NCBI GenBank assembly: GCA_030062745.1 | Contig: CP099848.1 | Span: 20,819,081 to 20,883,080 of the forward strand | Length of the DNA stretch: 64,000 bases | Direction of reading: 5' to 3' | Origin: Capitulum mitella | Lineage: Eukaryota > Arthropoda > Thecostraca > Pollicipedomorpha > Pollicipedidae | Shown here: positions 10,804-23,599 of the stretch, in pieces | How the letters are laid out: the number at the start of each line of letters is the position of its first letter | How positions within the stretch are numbered: the stretch's first letter is position 1 | Notes under the pieces: model-generated | What the model was told of the DNA's origin: nothing | The model's database searches: none | What the model saw: the letters and a program-made list of their open reading frames with translations, nothing else | Translations under genes and position numbers: made by a program

Positions 10804-13039
10804 ACATCAACCGGAAAGAGAGACAAGTCGCGCTCTGGTGCCCTCTCGGAATTGCGTACATAGGCCGGGGGCATTTTCCCACTCGGACTCCTGATCTGTT
10901 CAGTTGACGGCAGACAGTTTGTAGATAGCTAGTGTGTGTCATGATATTACAGCTCTCAGAATCGTACTGAACTAGGTCAAGTTTAGAAAAGTGATACGAG
11001 GTCATGCTCCGCCCTTTCCTTTTTCAAGATCTACATAACCTTTCGCAACCACTTGCATATCGTAAAGTGGGGTTGACCGAAGTCAAGTCGTTTACTCAGG
11101 TCAGTTTAGAAGATGCCGCATTTTGTTGAAATGGAGTATAAAGCAGCCTGGTGGGTTCTCAAGAGACGAAGCAAACCTATGTATCTGTAGGTTATACACT
11201 TTTCCATGTACCCGCCATCCAGGAGCAGGTGGCTAGGGATGCCCCTCTCTGATCCAACGCGACACGAAGAATCCTACGATGATGCCCAAACCGAAGAGAA
11301 ATAATGCAAGTGCAGTTCGCGGCAGTCCCTGCTAAGCAAGGGAAAACCAAATGTGAATTAACTTTTCTTTCAATCACCAGCGTCAATGAATGTCAGTGAA
11401 GTGGTGTCGGTAGAAAGAAGTCTTAGCCAAAATACGTCCGACGAAACTCATATTCCTTAACTGTTATGAATGTTAAACCGTACTCATTCTTGGGGGACTC
11501 ACTCCAACGAGCACAAAAGGCAATGGAGATTATTTGGATAGAACTAGAGAATAGATCGGAATTTTGCATCTTCACTTAACGACCTTGGATAACCTCAACT
11601 GACCTAACCTATCTTGCTTTTGCCTTGGGGCGTCTGCATTCATCATACGGCCGAAGGGTGCACCGAATTTCATAATGACTCATTTACAGAATGCTACATT
11701 TCCTTCACCTGAACTTGGTTGATTTTGATCGACCTAGCCCAGACTGCTTGTAGTACGGGGTAGAAGCATTTTCCTGTACACTAATTCCCACAAATCTCCG
11801 CTGAGATCCTGCAAAAGGATATGAGGGAACAAGGCAAAATGTTTTATGTCGGCCATTTGACATTGGTTGACAATGCTTGACCTGATCCAGGTTACCTATG
11901 CCTTAAGGTTGCAAATTTATCACACAAGATCCTCACAAAGTTTTTTAGCTAGCTGTCCGGCAGCAACTGTTCCATACACAGGATAATGCCCGTCCTACGG
12001 CCCGACACGCTTGCGCCTGGCCGCCGCCTACGATGGACCTGCCGCAGGACACGGCCCCAACTTCGCCGGGTCGTGGTGATAAAAGTTATGTGTGATTCTA
12101 ACATTGGGCACCGGAAAAGATTTGATGGGAGTACTGGAGAGCATAGACAAAGTTTCATTGTGCTAATATTATTAACCTTGGAAGTTATGGACGAAAACAT
12201 AAGGGTTAGGCAATGGTTAGTGGCCGCCAGTACGATGAACGTGCATTTTGGCGCACGGACATGCAAACGCACAGATAAGCAGATATATGCGTAAACATAG
12301 AAACGTTCTGAAACATTATATACCGTTAATACAAATATTATATGCGTGAAATATCAACACATACGATATAATTAAGCCGCCGTTTTTAGTTTTGGCTGAT
12401 AAGACAGACCTTCAACCGGGCGCGGTACGTGAAGAAAATTTTACCTTCCTACCTTTGCTGTCTCATCTCACACGGTTTTCCCGTGCGAAATGGTCGCTAT
12501 GCCCTGGAGGAAACGATCGCAGCAGCTTATTTGGCGAGTCTCAATGAGCATGAGTCTCTGCTTTAATGAGAGGCCTGTCGTAGTCTGCAATGTAATTACA
12601 AACGTGCGGAAAATCCTGCGCGGGAGTTATATAATGTTACGTTGTTCTGTATGTGTTATGTAACGAAACATGGCGGTTCCTCTCAGGTGTGTGTAGCGGC
12701 GAGGTGGAATGTTCTCGGGTGCGAATGTCGGCACCACCTTTCATCTGCGAACTTTTGCTGATGAAGTCAGGTACAGCGTATCGCTGTCGTGACGTGCATT
12801 TATATTGGTACGCTCCACTGTCGCCGTCCGCCTCAGGACCTTATCAAGAAGCAAACCGAAAACATCTTCTGGATCCCAGAACAAGCCTTATATTAACTGT
12901 CCTCAGTCGACAAGACCAACAGAAACACAGTTAACGAGGGAGCAACCCGGCTTGCCACAAACAGATCTGTGGCTTACATGTCTTCACCAGCAAGGAGACA
13001 CAATGAGAGAGGGTGTGCGAGGAGATGTCAGGAAAGGAA

Positions 13040-13142
13040 AAGGAGTGCGCCTCAGAGAGTAGCCTGAGCCAGCGCGCACGGGAAGAATGGGTAGGACAAG
13101 GAGTGCGCCTCCGAGTGTAGCTTTGAGCCAGCGCGCACGGGA
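13040..13142. repeat. 58-bp direct duplication
   Basis: AAGGAGTGCGCCTC begins copies at 13040 and 13098. Both run to GAGCCAGCGCGCACGGGA with a few substitutions. Confidence 0.8.
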
Positions 13143-13282
13143 GCGAGTCGGGAGGCCGACTGCCCATCGCTCGCCTACTCGTTACTGAGGTCAGGTTAGG
13201 GTCACGTGGTAAGGAGTCAGCCGGCCAATGAGGAAGACTGACAAGCGCGGGAAGAAAAAGCGTATGCGAGCAAGGAAAATAC

Positions 13283-13356
13283 CAGCTCGGTAGCCGCAAA
13301 TCGAACCCGTCGCACTTGCATGAGAAGCAAGCACCTTACCAGTCGGCTAATGTATC
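13283..13356 (-). pseudogene. tRNA-like sequence, tRNA-Glu(CUC)-like, degenerate
   Basis: The minus strand shows an A-box-like TAGCCGACTGGTAAGG, a perfect anticodon arm CTTGC-TTCTCAT-GCAAG (13315-13331; U33 present, anticodon CTC), and a B box GGGTTCGATTT. The T stem and acceptor stem do not pair, so I call it a tRNA pseudogene or SINE head rather than a working tRNA. Confidence 0.4.
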
Positions 13357-13631
13357 ATACATGAATCACCAGTCTGCGATAGAACATAACAATATTTTTC
13401 TGTTTGTCTAAACAACTAAACTAGGCGCAAATTAACGCGTCGCACGACCAGTCTGGGGTCAAAATCGGGGCTTTGTATCACATGCAGACCTGTGCACCTG
13501 CTCAGTATCAACATTACCATCATTCATAAGTAAAACATACTAGCGAGTCATATCACCGTTCACTCAACGGCACACTTGCACAGTGAACAAATCTGCATAA
13601 CAACGACGCACTACGAACTATGATTTTTTTC

Positions 13632-13703
13632 GCGGCCGCCAGCGCTCGAACCCGCGCTGTCGGATTCAGACACGTACCGTCTTAGCTACTCGGCTACGGC
13701 CGC
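13632..13703 (-). pseudogene. tRNA-like sequence with 7-bp acceptor stem, non-canonical
   Basis: A 72-nt minus-strand block. GCGGCCG at one end pairs with CGGCCGC at the other; a D arm GCCG/CGGT, an anticodon-like stem TGTC/GACA and a T-like hairpin CAGCGC-GGGTTCGA-GCGCTG follow. Position 33 is not U and the T arm has a 6-bp stem and 8-nt loop, so it is probably a decayed tRNA or tRNA-derived repeat. Confidence 0.4.
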
Positions 13704-14154
13704 CAGCGATCAGCACCTGTCTGGAATGGAATCGCTCAGTAAACTACATACATCGCCTGGCTGCATGTGTCGCCAGCCTGAATGGCAACGGGATATACCT
13801 CAGCATGTGCGTCCCGCACACACCAGGCTGAAGCCATTGACATGCAAAACAGCCACATACATGGACTGCCTCGAATCACGTGTTCCTGCCCTCCAGTTTC
13901 CAGCATCCCACCGGTAGTAATTTTGCGGCAACGAAGGAGGGGTATTAATCACTTAGGCACCTAGCGCTCCACGTGCAAGCTACACCCCGTTTCGGCCTGA
14001 ATCCATCGAAATTGATCGTCCAGCTGCCCGCCTTTTCAAGTCATCGTCACACCAAACCATGCCGTTTGCGTCTCGGCAATAGGCCCATAAAAATACAGGG
14101 TTGTAAAAACGAGGTACGTGCGCTGCACGGGATTCGTTGTCCCTAATATCCCAT

Positions 14155-14197
14155 GCTATCTAATGGTATCACATCATATGGGATACCATTAGATAGC
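14155..14197. repeat. Perfect 16-bp inverted repeat
   Basis: GCTATCTAATGGTATC (14155-14170) is exactly complementary to 14182-14197 across an 11-nt spacer. A second, overlapping pairing (ATCCCAT with ATGGGAT) competes with it. Confidence 0.9.
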
Positions 14198-17100
14198 CCT
14201 GTTGCTAGTCTATCTACCCACCAAATTCCAGCCACCTGGGTCACTGTTTCTGGAACTGGGAGTTCTACGAGTCCGAACCGAATCACGTTCCTGTGGATGG
14301 CCACGTGAGTCACAAGTGGGTGCTCAACACGAAAGCACGCACCCACAAGTGGGGCCCATATTTTCACCAAGGCTTGAGTCAACAGCACCTGTCGTATGAC
14401 CTGCACCCGTGATTAGTTGAATTCTGCAGGGTCTGGCTCGAGCCATGTGGCCCGTGGCACGTGCCACACGCTACTAATCGCTTCAAAACCTACAACTCGA
14501 TCTGTCCGCTAAGTCGGCCGCTAAAAGTTTGCAAAGCACGTTTTCAGTTCCGTCGATTTTGAATTGGTAGCGTACGTGTGTGTGTCTGATTTTGATCCAG
14601 ATGCACAGCACGAACGGCTGCACCGATGAAGATGAAATTTGCTCACGCGACAGATTCAACCTTTGTAACGATCCAAGGCATAATTTAATGACTCTCCGAC
14701 GCCGGTACCAGTCACAGAAAGCACGAGAATAGGTCATGTTTTCCGACTGTTATCGATGGGGAGACCAATGGCATTTCGCCTAGGTTTGAAAAACATAAAG
14801 CAGAAGCCCGAACAGCGATGGATTTAGGATCCTCGAGCTCAGTGGATAGCTCGTTTACGCTAGAAACCCGAGTGAAGCCATTTCATGAGAGGAATTTTAA
14901 TGGCAGAGCTTACGACGAAACTGAGTCTGAATGATGCATAAGCGTCGGAAAGCAAATCAGGGATGCAAATTGTCACCCCACATGGCCTTTATTTCACTCA
15001 TCTTGACCAGTGAACTCTTTCCTAGCCTCTATGTACGTCAAATGTGAGCAATTTTCACAAGCAAGACGTTGTTTGCCCACAGCGGCTAAATTATAAATAT
15101 GTTTGCGGGCCGAGGTCAAAATGATGAAATGGTGAGCTTTGGTGGAACAAACCATATTGGACCAGGGAGGGATGGGCTGCGGCTTGGATTTTTGAAACTT
15201 TTGAATCTCTCATGCAAGTCCTATTTCACATTCATTGAAATATTCTTCGAGAGACGACGCCACCGGCGCCAAGGGCGTCACATCTTCGCACAGAGAACAA
15301 GCGGGAACCACTTGTTCCCTCTGAATTAAAATGATAAGCAATACATGTAGCACACACGATGCCATCTTCCTCATGTCAGCCTTTTACAAACATGGGGCAT
15401 GCATCGTTCTTCGCCGCTCCGAGGGAGTCTCTGAAACCCCCTTATGGACATGAGAAGTAATGAAGCTACAGACAAGGGAGTAATTCAAATACATACTATT
15501 AAGTTAAAGTGAATATGAAAGCAAATGATCTAACATGAATGCCTGAGTCACGAAGCCGAACAAACATATGACATGACCTCCGACCATCTGGGGAGTGGAA
15601 GCAGACAGGGAGATAGCTGGAAAGGCTCGTGAGCACCAAGCGCTCTAAAAACACTCGAAATATTTTGTCATGATGGAAAATCTGTTTTAGAGAGCTTTAG
15701 ATCGTGTCAGGTTAGGTGAACAGTTTAAAAACAGTGTTCACTTGCGCCACGATTGTAACATAGGTAAAGTAACCTACGACCATTTTTGATTTGTATTGCT
15801 GATATATATTGATATGTCATCGGTGGTAAAATATCAAGTACAAGAACGATATACAATATAAGTAGATCCACTGACCCAGCGGATCTCATGATTCCCGGTA
15901 GAGGAACAAACCGTCTGCAGTGAACAGTCTGCAGTCCACTCTTGAGCGGACGACGCCAGTGCCATCTATCACTCCAGAGGTGATACCTTTACCGATGCTC
16001 TCGCCTAGCGCCACCTATATTTGAGTTAGCCTTGACCGTAGACGTGTGCCACCCGCAACTAGGTCCTTCGCTCTCCCAGCCGTAGCTGCATGCATCACAG
16101 TAATCCATAACAAAAACCACATTTGCATCATCAGCGGCTGAGCATGAAGCATCAGTCAACAGTGGCACAAAGACAAATTCGGCAGGCCGATCAGTCTGTA
16201 AACAGTATGCCATGACACAATACACCTTTTGTGCGTATCTGTAAAAATATATGAGAAATTAACGCATCTATATGAAGACTTTGATGAGCAGTGTTCGAGG
16301 TATTTTCTCGGGTTTAGAGAGTGGGGTTGAGGGCATGCGGTAAACGTGCTCCTCCATAGGCCCTGGACTCGAAAGCGAAATGCGTCAACTTGTATGATAG
16401 GCAAGGGATTGATGTTAGTTTTTGATATCACTACTTAAGTCATCTGCTGTTGGTATTAGAATCAGCCTGGCCATTTCTGAGCGCTCCAATTTGTTGCGTC
16501 TGAGGCCTCTTTATCTGGGAAGGCTTCACTTCTTTCCGCTGCCAACAGATCCGTTGGTATTTAATAATAGAACACCTAAAAGAGACCATACTACTCGTTC
16601 TTAACCTGAGACATCCGTGGGCGGAGGGGAACGTCAAAAACACTCCCATTTTTTGTCTCAGCCGCCAATTTTGTGACTAAACGACGGACAGCCTCCCTCG
16701 GTACATCAGCTCTGCACAGTTTGGTGATGTTTTCGTCAAGGTCATGCAAGTTCATATCAGAATGAGTTCATAAGAGCGATGACACTTTTAGATTTAGGCA
16801 TCGATGACGCCATAGGCACATACGGAGAGAGAGACGAACAACTGAGAAGATTTACAGCATCGATCATCTGGATATTCCGTCACAGAATCGGTTTATTCCG
16901 AGATCTTGTCTGGATGGTTGCGTAATACCGGATTCCAGCCCAGTCCCCATTCACCACGTGCGTTTGGCGTCTCCTAGCAGAAGGCGGCGGCGGACTGCGA
17001 CCGGAAGGGAAAGGAGATGAGGAAGGTAGCCGGGGATCAATACAACAGCGCCACCAGGCAGCCCCCGGACCCGCAGACCGGAGCCCACGTCACGCTGCAG

Positions 17101-17983
17101 AACGCCGACACCGGCCTATGGGACTAGAAGGGGTAATCAACTGCGCAGTACGCCATCGAGACTACCTCGTCAAACTGCCCAGCGGCCACGTTCTCTGGAG
17201 GCTCTGGCGATACCCGTAACCATACCGTCCGCCGGTTCCCAGCGAAGCCAGGACCGCCCCACATCTGCTACCCAGCTTTGGAAACGTTTCCAGCCCGCCG
17301 ACGAACCGGACGTGCGTGAGCCCCACCGGAGCGGACGGCACCGTCGCCCGCCGATTCGTCTGATACTCGACCCGACTCGCGTCACATGCAAGACGATCGA
17401 CTAAGGGGAGGTGTGCCGTTGCAGTCCACTTGCGTATACGTGGTAAGCACTTAAGCAACACGCGTGCAGTTTGCCGTTGTCCCTGGCACCCGCCACAGTC
17501 ATGTTTGGTTGTCGGGTGTCTTGGGTTTTTTTTGAAGAGTACAGTTTCATGTTCGGACGTTCTGTTCTTTTTTTCATTCATAGTAGGAAGCAAATCGCCT
17601 CCCGGCGAATTATCGCAAGCCGGCTAATATCACAACGCAGTAGTTGACTTTAAGCATTTCGATGTTCAACACTATCGGCACAACAAATATAAGGATTCAC
17701 TTTATCAAACACATATCGATAGCTCTCGCAGGGCACGATTGTTATGTCCTCGCAGCTTGCATTTAGATTCTGGTGTTCACCGAAGACTGCACTGCAAAAG
17801 GGTTTCGAAAACCAAGGGAATATTCCTCGGAAGTCCCGAAATTAACTCATTTCGTTTCGTCTCTACTGAGCAAGACTAAAATCTGTCCAGAATGGGTATC
17901 ACTTCACTGATCCGTAAGCAAACATGTTCATCCTCACTAACGCCTTAACGTACATCCCCAGCAGGGCCGTGCTACTCTCCTCT

Positions 17984-18523
17984 TCAAACGTCCGTGTTCA
18001 TCAGGACCACCTCCACGACGGAGGTGAGGGGCTCCCGCAGTCCGGGCACCGTCATGTTGAGCGCGCCGTCCGCGTCGTCCAGCTCGAACGCCAGCGGCCG
18101 GAAGCCGAGCTGTTGCAGCCGCAGCAGCTGGCCGTAACGTCGCCGGAGGAGCGCGGCCGTCTCGGCGCCGGCCGGCCGCCCGCCGAAGTCCAGCCGCAGC
18201 GCCAGCTGCTCGACGCGTCGCAGCACCGCCGGCCGGCTCAGCAGCAGGTCGTCGGCGCCGGGCGCCGTCGCCGACAGCAGGGCGACCGGCTCGCCGGCGC
18301 GGTCCAGCGCGGCGAGGAGCTCGTCGGCGGCGTCGGCCGCCGCCGTCGGGTCGAAGGTGTGCACGCGGCAGCCGTAGCGGCGCAGCGCCGCCTCCAGCGA
18401 GAGGTCGCCGCCCTGGCGCAGCGAATAGACGAGACAGTCCGGCGCCGTCAGTGAGAATTCTGGGTCCAGGCAGGCCATCTGGCCGCCCACCAGGCTCGCC
18501 ACCATCCCGTTCAGCTTCAGAGA
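17984..18523 (-). CDS. METTL24-like exon 3 (terminal)
   Basis: Residues 106-284 and the stop. The acceptor read on the minus strand is TTTTGTTGCAG|TCT, phase 0. Carries the whole recognisable methyltransferase-like domain. Strongly GC-biased at third positions, unlike the flanking intron. Confidence 0.85.
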   Translation of the reverse strand, partial: SLKLNGMVASLVGGQMACLDPEFSLTAPDCLVYSLRQGGDLSLEAALRRYGCRVHTFDPTAAADAADELLAALDRAGEPVALLSATAPGADDLLLSRPAVLRRVEQLALRLDFGGRPAGAETAALLRRRYGQLLRLQQLGFRPLAFELDDADGALNMTVPGLREPLTSVVEVVLMNTDV

Positions 18524-19767
18524 CTGCAACAAAACGCAGGTGGGATAAGGATGATAAAAATTGTTCAACAATTGAATGACCGGATGGGTGATATGAAATG
18601 AGCATTATAGCATGTAACTCAGCCGCAAATGCACTCAAATCCAACGAAAAAAGTGCTCGCTCAGCCTTGGGTAACCTGGGGGCATTCCCCTTTGGTTCCT
18701 CGGATCCGGACATCGTATCGGTGTCCCTCTGGTCCCACTTACATCAGCACTACCAACTACCGGTGACCCCTCTTCCGTGCTCAGGAGTACTACTCGCTGG
18801 CAACCCTCTAACACCAGCTACACCACCTGTCGGAGACCCTCTAACATCAGTAGCGTAGCAACCCCCGGCGAATCTTTAACATTATTATCAGCACCATCTA
18901 TCGGCGGGCCTCCAACATATCGGTGCCACCTACCGGCGACCCTCCGAACCTGAGCAGCCGCCTGCAGGCGCCGCTGCTAGGCCGGCTCAGGTAGCGGAAC
19001 AGCTGAGCCGCCACCAGCCGATCGTCCTCGGGCATCGCCGGCAGGGTGGTAACCGTGCGCGGAGTGTGGCGACGCCTACCGCTCCACGGCCTGCGGCACA
19101 CAAAGAGGAATGGGAAGGTAACGCCTCTTGTAGTGCTGAGTCATTGCCACTCATAGCTTTCCGCACGTACCATATTTCAACCTTCACTGCTGAGCCGCCA
19201 TTGCTGCTTTGCAAGTTTTTCCCAAAAATGGTTTTAAAACGTTTTTAATCAGGTACTCATAAAGTCAAAATGATCTTCCATTTACAAGCTTCGATTGCTT
19301 TCGTTCGAGACGGGTGGGCTGCGAGGGTCACAAAGCAAATGTAGATTCGTGGAACGTAAACGACTGACGTACGCCTGACGAGATACCAGGCGACTAAAGA
19401 CGCGGACATTTGAGCCCAAGAGGCTGCGTAGCCTACTCTCTAACAAAAAGTACAATTATTTACTTTTGACTTACTTGCAAGCAGACGGTATTTTGTATGG
19501 GTCAGTTCCAGTGTCAAAATGGCCACACGAACTGCACAAGGTGGAACTTGAATTTGCTAATTTACTTGCAGGGGTGGCCAAACCGGGCATGGGGGTACCG
19601 GGTCAAGTTTTGGAAAATATAAGCAGAGCTTGTCTTTCTCCCTCTGTCCCTCTCTCTCTCTCTTCCTCTCCCTTTCTCTCTCTCTCTCTCTATGTATATA
19701 TATATGTCAACATATATATACATAGATATATGTATATATACATGTATACATATCAATTTATAAATCA

Positions 19768-19823
<56 letters not shown>

Positions 19824-20537
19824 CGTTCCGTGTAATGAAATCTCTCGGCAATGTCTTTCATTCTCCAAAATCCGACAATGTTCTTCTGGAAGGGCATGCG
19901 AGTGTTACATGGGTACGCCACGTGAAGCCTCATTCTAACCCACCATCTTTCCAAACTGATAAAGACAAACATTGCTAAGCCTGCGACCGGGCTTTGGCCC
20001 AAACACGATTGCTAGGCCGGCGAGGCTGCATCGGTAGACCAACGCCTATTGTTTCGCATTATGGCCCTTATGGACAACATGAAAGCATTTCCACAAGTGC
20101 GATATGTCTAAATCAAGAATAGCAGAGGCATGGGTTCCGCTGCACCAAAACAGAGGTTACATGAACCTAAGTTTTATGGAATCAAGCAATTCGTATACGA
20201 GTCTGCATGGACAGGACCGCATAAAATGCGTCTTTCAATTGCGTGCCAGGGCAGTGGCAAACACTGCGTAACGTGATATCCACCCTGCGTGAATTTCACG
20301 CTACATTAGCGAAGTGAACATGCGGTCTCGCGCCCGGGGACACCCCTTTACTGGTGTTCTGTGTGGGCTGTGTCCTCACCTCCACGCGGTGCCGTCTGGG
20401 CCGCCCAGCTGGGAGAGCAGCACGAGGATGATCGAGATGGCCGACAGGCTGAGCAGCAGCGCGGCCACGTACAGCAGACAGTGTTTGTGGGTGCTCCGCT
20501 TGTGCGCCGGCCCGACCAGCGGAGCCTGTTCCGCCAT
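17984..20537 (-). CDS. METTL24-like (Methyltransf_22-type) membrane protein, three exons, degenerate catalytic core
   Basis: Exons (transcript order) 20537-20380, 19090-18934 and 18523-17984 join in phase to 855 nt, 284 residues. Residues 20-42 are one hydrophobic segment after a short basic N-terminus, typical of a type II Golgi/ER protein. Family landmarks: FRYLSRP...CRRLLRFGG (84-103), GGQMACLD (118-125), CLVYS (135-139), [10 protein letters not shown] (155-164), EQLALRLDF (210-218), an acidic block [10 protein letters not shown], and a C-terminal VLMNT-type end. The stretch between FDP and the EQLAL strand is only about 45 residues, shorter than I expect for the family, and the expected D-x-E-(G/S)-x-E segment reads SATAPGAD, so methyl transfer is doubtful. 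The 3' end faces spook. A candidate AATAAA on this strand is at 16892-16897. Substrate unknown; a non-METTL24 relative of the same fold is possible. Confidence 0.78.
18934..19090 (-). CDS. METTL24-like exon 2
   Basis: Residues 54-105, ending RFGGSP. The acceptor is GTGTGCCGCAG|G and the donor CCG|GTAGGT. The leading G completes an AGG codon begun by exon 1, and the end is phase 0 to exon 3, so both junctions agree. The intron between exons 2 and 3 is 410 bp. Confidence 0.8.
19633..19820. repeat. (CT)n followed by (AT)n microsatellite
   Basis: Pyrimidine run at 19633-19692, then interrupted TATATA sequence to 19820, inside intron 1 of the METTL24-like gene. Reading frames through it encode only repeated Ile/Tyr. 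Confidence 0.95.
20380..20537 (-). CDS. METTL24-like exon 1 with membrane anchor
   Basis: The start ATG at 20537-20535 has G at -3 and G at +4. Encodes MAEQAPLVG..., basic residues, then a 20-plus residue hydrophobic helix rich in Leu/Ile/Ser, ending TAW plus AG. The donor is GGAG|GTGAGG. The 1289-bp intron that follows contains a long CT then AT microsatellite. Confidence 0.75.
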
Positions 20538-20681
20538 GACGGACGCGCTAACGGAGACGGACGCGGCGCAGCGGCGACTGGAGCGACGGCGGCGGCGGCG
20601 GCGGCGACGGGCAGGGGACGCGGCCAATCCGGTCGACGACCCCGCGCCGACTGAAGGTCGGGTCCAGCGACTGCGGCGAAA

Positions 20682-20733
<52 letters not shown>

Positions 20734-20760
20734 GTGCGTGGTCTGATTTGGAAGAATTTT
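20538..20760 (-). promoter_or_regulatory. METTL24-like 5' UTR and promoter region
   Basis: Directly upstream of the start codon on the minus strand: GGC-rich trinucleotide repeat (20589-20610), an ATTGG (inverted CCAAT) at 20624-20628, and a (GA)24 tract at 20685-20732 that reads (TC)24 in transcript sense. The tract could bind a GAGA-type factor. Alternatively it is the polypyrimidine tract of a 5' UTR intron, because TTTCGCCGCAG follows within 20 bases. Confidence 0.4.
20685..20732. repeat. (GA)24 microsatellite
   Basis: Perfect dinucleotide run about 150 bp upstream of the METTL24-like start codon. Confidence 0.97.
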
Positions 20761-23170
20761 TAAGTTTATGAAGCTGCTGAATGCGTTTAAGGAATTCCCA
20801 TGTTTCCATAAACTACCACGATTCTTTGATGTCGAGGCGATGTCAGAAGCAGTGAACAAACCGAAGGCATCGGTTGCAATGGACTTGTTCAGCAGTTGAA
20901 CAACATATTGCAGTCCCGCGCATCAAAAACTGTTGGCGGGCGATCACGTGCCTTCACGTGAAGTGTTCACAATGCTAAGGAGTGCTGCAACGTCGAGAAA
21001 ATGAAGTCATAAATATCTTACGTGGACGCAAAATTTACAGCTTCGGTTGGATGCCACGTCCACCGCAGGCGTTGGTGCTCTGCGTCTGTTGTAAATGACG
21101 CGTTTCAGGGTTGTTTGGCCAATATTCGATGCGCTCGCATGTAGACAGACTAACGCATTGGGTAGTCCGCCTCCAGCCATGCCCGATCTACACCGGGCTC
21201 GTCGCCTGTTTTACCGCAGAAACACGGCCCTGAGAGGTGACACGATCAAATATCGAAATTTACACGACAGTCGCATCTGACGGGCACTTTTCATTTGAAA
21301 AGTAGATGGGGCATTCTGTGATAATTTGATTCCCAGGAAACATTCGACTGGCTGACTGACTTCTGAATGGAATTGACACAATACTGTTTTTTTATCCCGA
21401 GCGGCTATGCGACTTGACACACAATATATCACGCATTAGCCATATTCCCGTACTCATAACTCGTCTCATACTCATAACTCATAATAGGGCGCATTGCCAT
21501 ATACGGGAGGGGCCTTATTCCCCTCCCCCGAGATCTTGAAAACCACCGGTCCGGTGTCACCGCAACAAACGACATTTAGTTTGCCATGACTGAAACTATG
21601 GTTTTTACAAAAAATAAAATCTTGAAAAGGCTGGGCACAGGAAGCAAAAGGCATGAAGGGGGGGGAGAGAAGGGGGTAGTTTTTTACTTGTTTTAACTCC
21701 GCTGTTTATGGACTGAATTTGATGCAATTGGCATGATCTAGAGCTAACTGATGGGTCTTTTCTCATTGACCCATACATTTGGAATATTGAGGATATTCGT
21801 AGGCGTATGAAGGGTTTAGAAAAGGTTAGGGATTTTTCAGAAAACTGAATTAACATGAAAGCTAAAAACATCTATTAAACTTTTATTAGTCATGTTTGCT
21901 TAAGAAGCACAGATCGCACTACACTGTTTGTATGATGTAAGCATCGGCGGTGCCAGGGATGTGAAAAGGGGGAACTCATGGTTAATGTTCATCAGGTCAT
22001 CTCACGAGTTTTGACCTTAAGTGATCTATCTCAAATGACCCCACATTCACATGGAATGGCAGTGAGTTCATTTCATAGTGTTTGAAAAAGTTTCCAGCCA
22101 TTTAAATTTACTATATTTAAAAAAAAAACTGTTCATGGGCGTCGTGATACCCGCTCGGACAATTTAGGTCATAGCTCCGTGACCCTACCTGATGTCGAGC
22201 TGAAACTCAAACAACAAGGAGACGACACTGCGATGATTCATATATGTTCCTTAGTTTGCATTTTAAAGATTATCGCCAAAAACATTGACATAGAACAAAG
22301 TTTACATAGCTTAACCCGGACTAGACCTTGTGAAGTGACAACAAATCAACAAAAATATTTTTGTGCATTTACCCAGTTACATATCCATACACTCATCTAA
22401 GTCTTTAAGTTCTCACTTAAAAACTTCAGTTTTGACAGCTCTTTTTCTTTTCACCCTCAGCATCGCTAAAAATGGCCTGAGGTGCCTCCCAAAACTTGGC
22501 TTGGCTCCGCCCCTGAGCGCAATAGAATCATGAAAATTTGTCATGATACATGAGAGGAATACGTAGGACCAGTCAAAATTCATCAAGATTTGTAAAGTTG
22601 CTTTAAAAACTCTGGAAAAAAACGATCAAAAAGGGAGTGGGCTTCCTCCCCGCTTCAAACGGGAATAGGTTTAAAACAATTTTTAAGGAGCAAACTCGCT
22701 CCCAAAGGGGTTTGTTGCATTGGCTTGTTTCAGTTCCTTGAAAGAGACCTATGTTCAGAAAACAGCCGCCTTCGTGGTAGTGTACGTCTCCACTATGAAT
22801 AACCTAGATAGGTGCAGGTCTATTTCACCGTCATGGGCTGGAATACTTGGAGCATGACACCGCGACGTCATCGCTATTAAAGCAAAGAGAGTTTCAGGAT
22901 GTGAAAAATCTGATTTCAGACGTCTTTGTGGAATGGTTTTAATTCATTGAGCTTATTTTTTGTGTGCATTTTGAAACAAAACAAAAATCGATATTCCGTA
23001 CCGAGAAACGCCTATCGGCTACGGTTTGCGAATTGTTTTGAATGGTTGGCACTGTTGTGTTACTTGATGTGTAAGGTAGCGCTACAAGAAAATGGCGCAG
23101 TTCATTGTTGGTAATACCCGGTGAATTTGATTCCATGGACATCAAGAGGGTCCTGGCGTTTTTTGTGCAT

Positions 23171-23196
23171 GTGTGTGTGTGTGTGTGTGTGTGTGT
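23171..23196. repeat. (GT)13 microsatellite
   Basis: Uninterrupted GT dinucleotide run. Confidence 0.97.
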
Positions 23197-23599
23197 AATC
23201 TGATGCTCACCGCGGGATCCGATAAGATCTTATACACTGTGGGCAGTCGACTGGACCAACGAATTAAAACATCCGTAAACCCGTGAAACATGAAATTATC
23301 ACGCATTTACAATGCGTGATAACACTCAGTCGTCTCTCTTGGTCGCAAGCTTTTCTGTTTTCTTCTGGTATCTCACTTAGAAATTCGCAGTCGAATGAGA
23401 AAATACACCACCCTGTAACATACTTATTCAGCCAAATTTTCGACGACAGTAGAACGTAGTAATAGTACAAAGAAGAAAAATGGAAACGAAACCGACTTCT
23501 CAGCGTCAAAGGGCATGAAAATTCCCGACTTTTATCATGCCGTTATACGATGTATGACGACTGTAGCACGAGCGGTTGGCGTCGTGTGTACCCATGGTT

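Larger units (their letters stand above)
6981..17983. other. Intergenic region between spook and the METTL24-like gene
   Basis: About 11 kb with no exon I can support; reading frames are short and lack family signatures or paired splice sites. It contains GGCCC-rich repeats (7790-8150), an ACAG-type simple repeat, a 58-bp duplication near 13.1 kb, two degenerate tRNA-like sequences (13.3 and 13.65 kb), a perfect hairpin at 14155-14197, and scattered GACCTAACCT motifs. The flanking genes converge, so both 3' ends face this region. Confidence 0.7.

Noticed and set aside
13632..13703. Functional tRNA gene
   Set aside because: The T arm and position 33 depart from the tRNA rules, so only a tRNA-like pseudogene is listed.
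19466..20002. Long Ile/Tyr and Ser/Leu-rich frames
   Set aside because: Translated CT and AT microsatellites in an intron.
21940..22518. Possible hAT element ending GGCTCCGCCCCTG
   Set aside because: The proposed left end and flanks do not give a target duplication.
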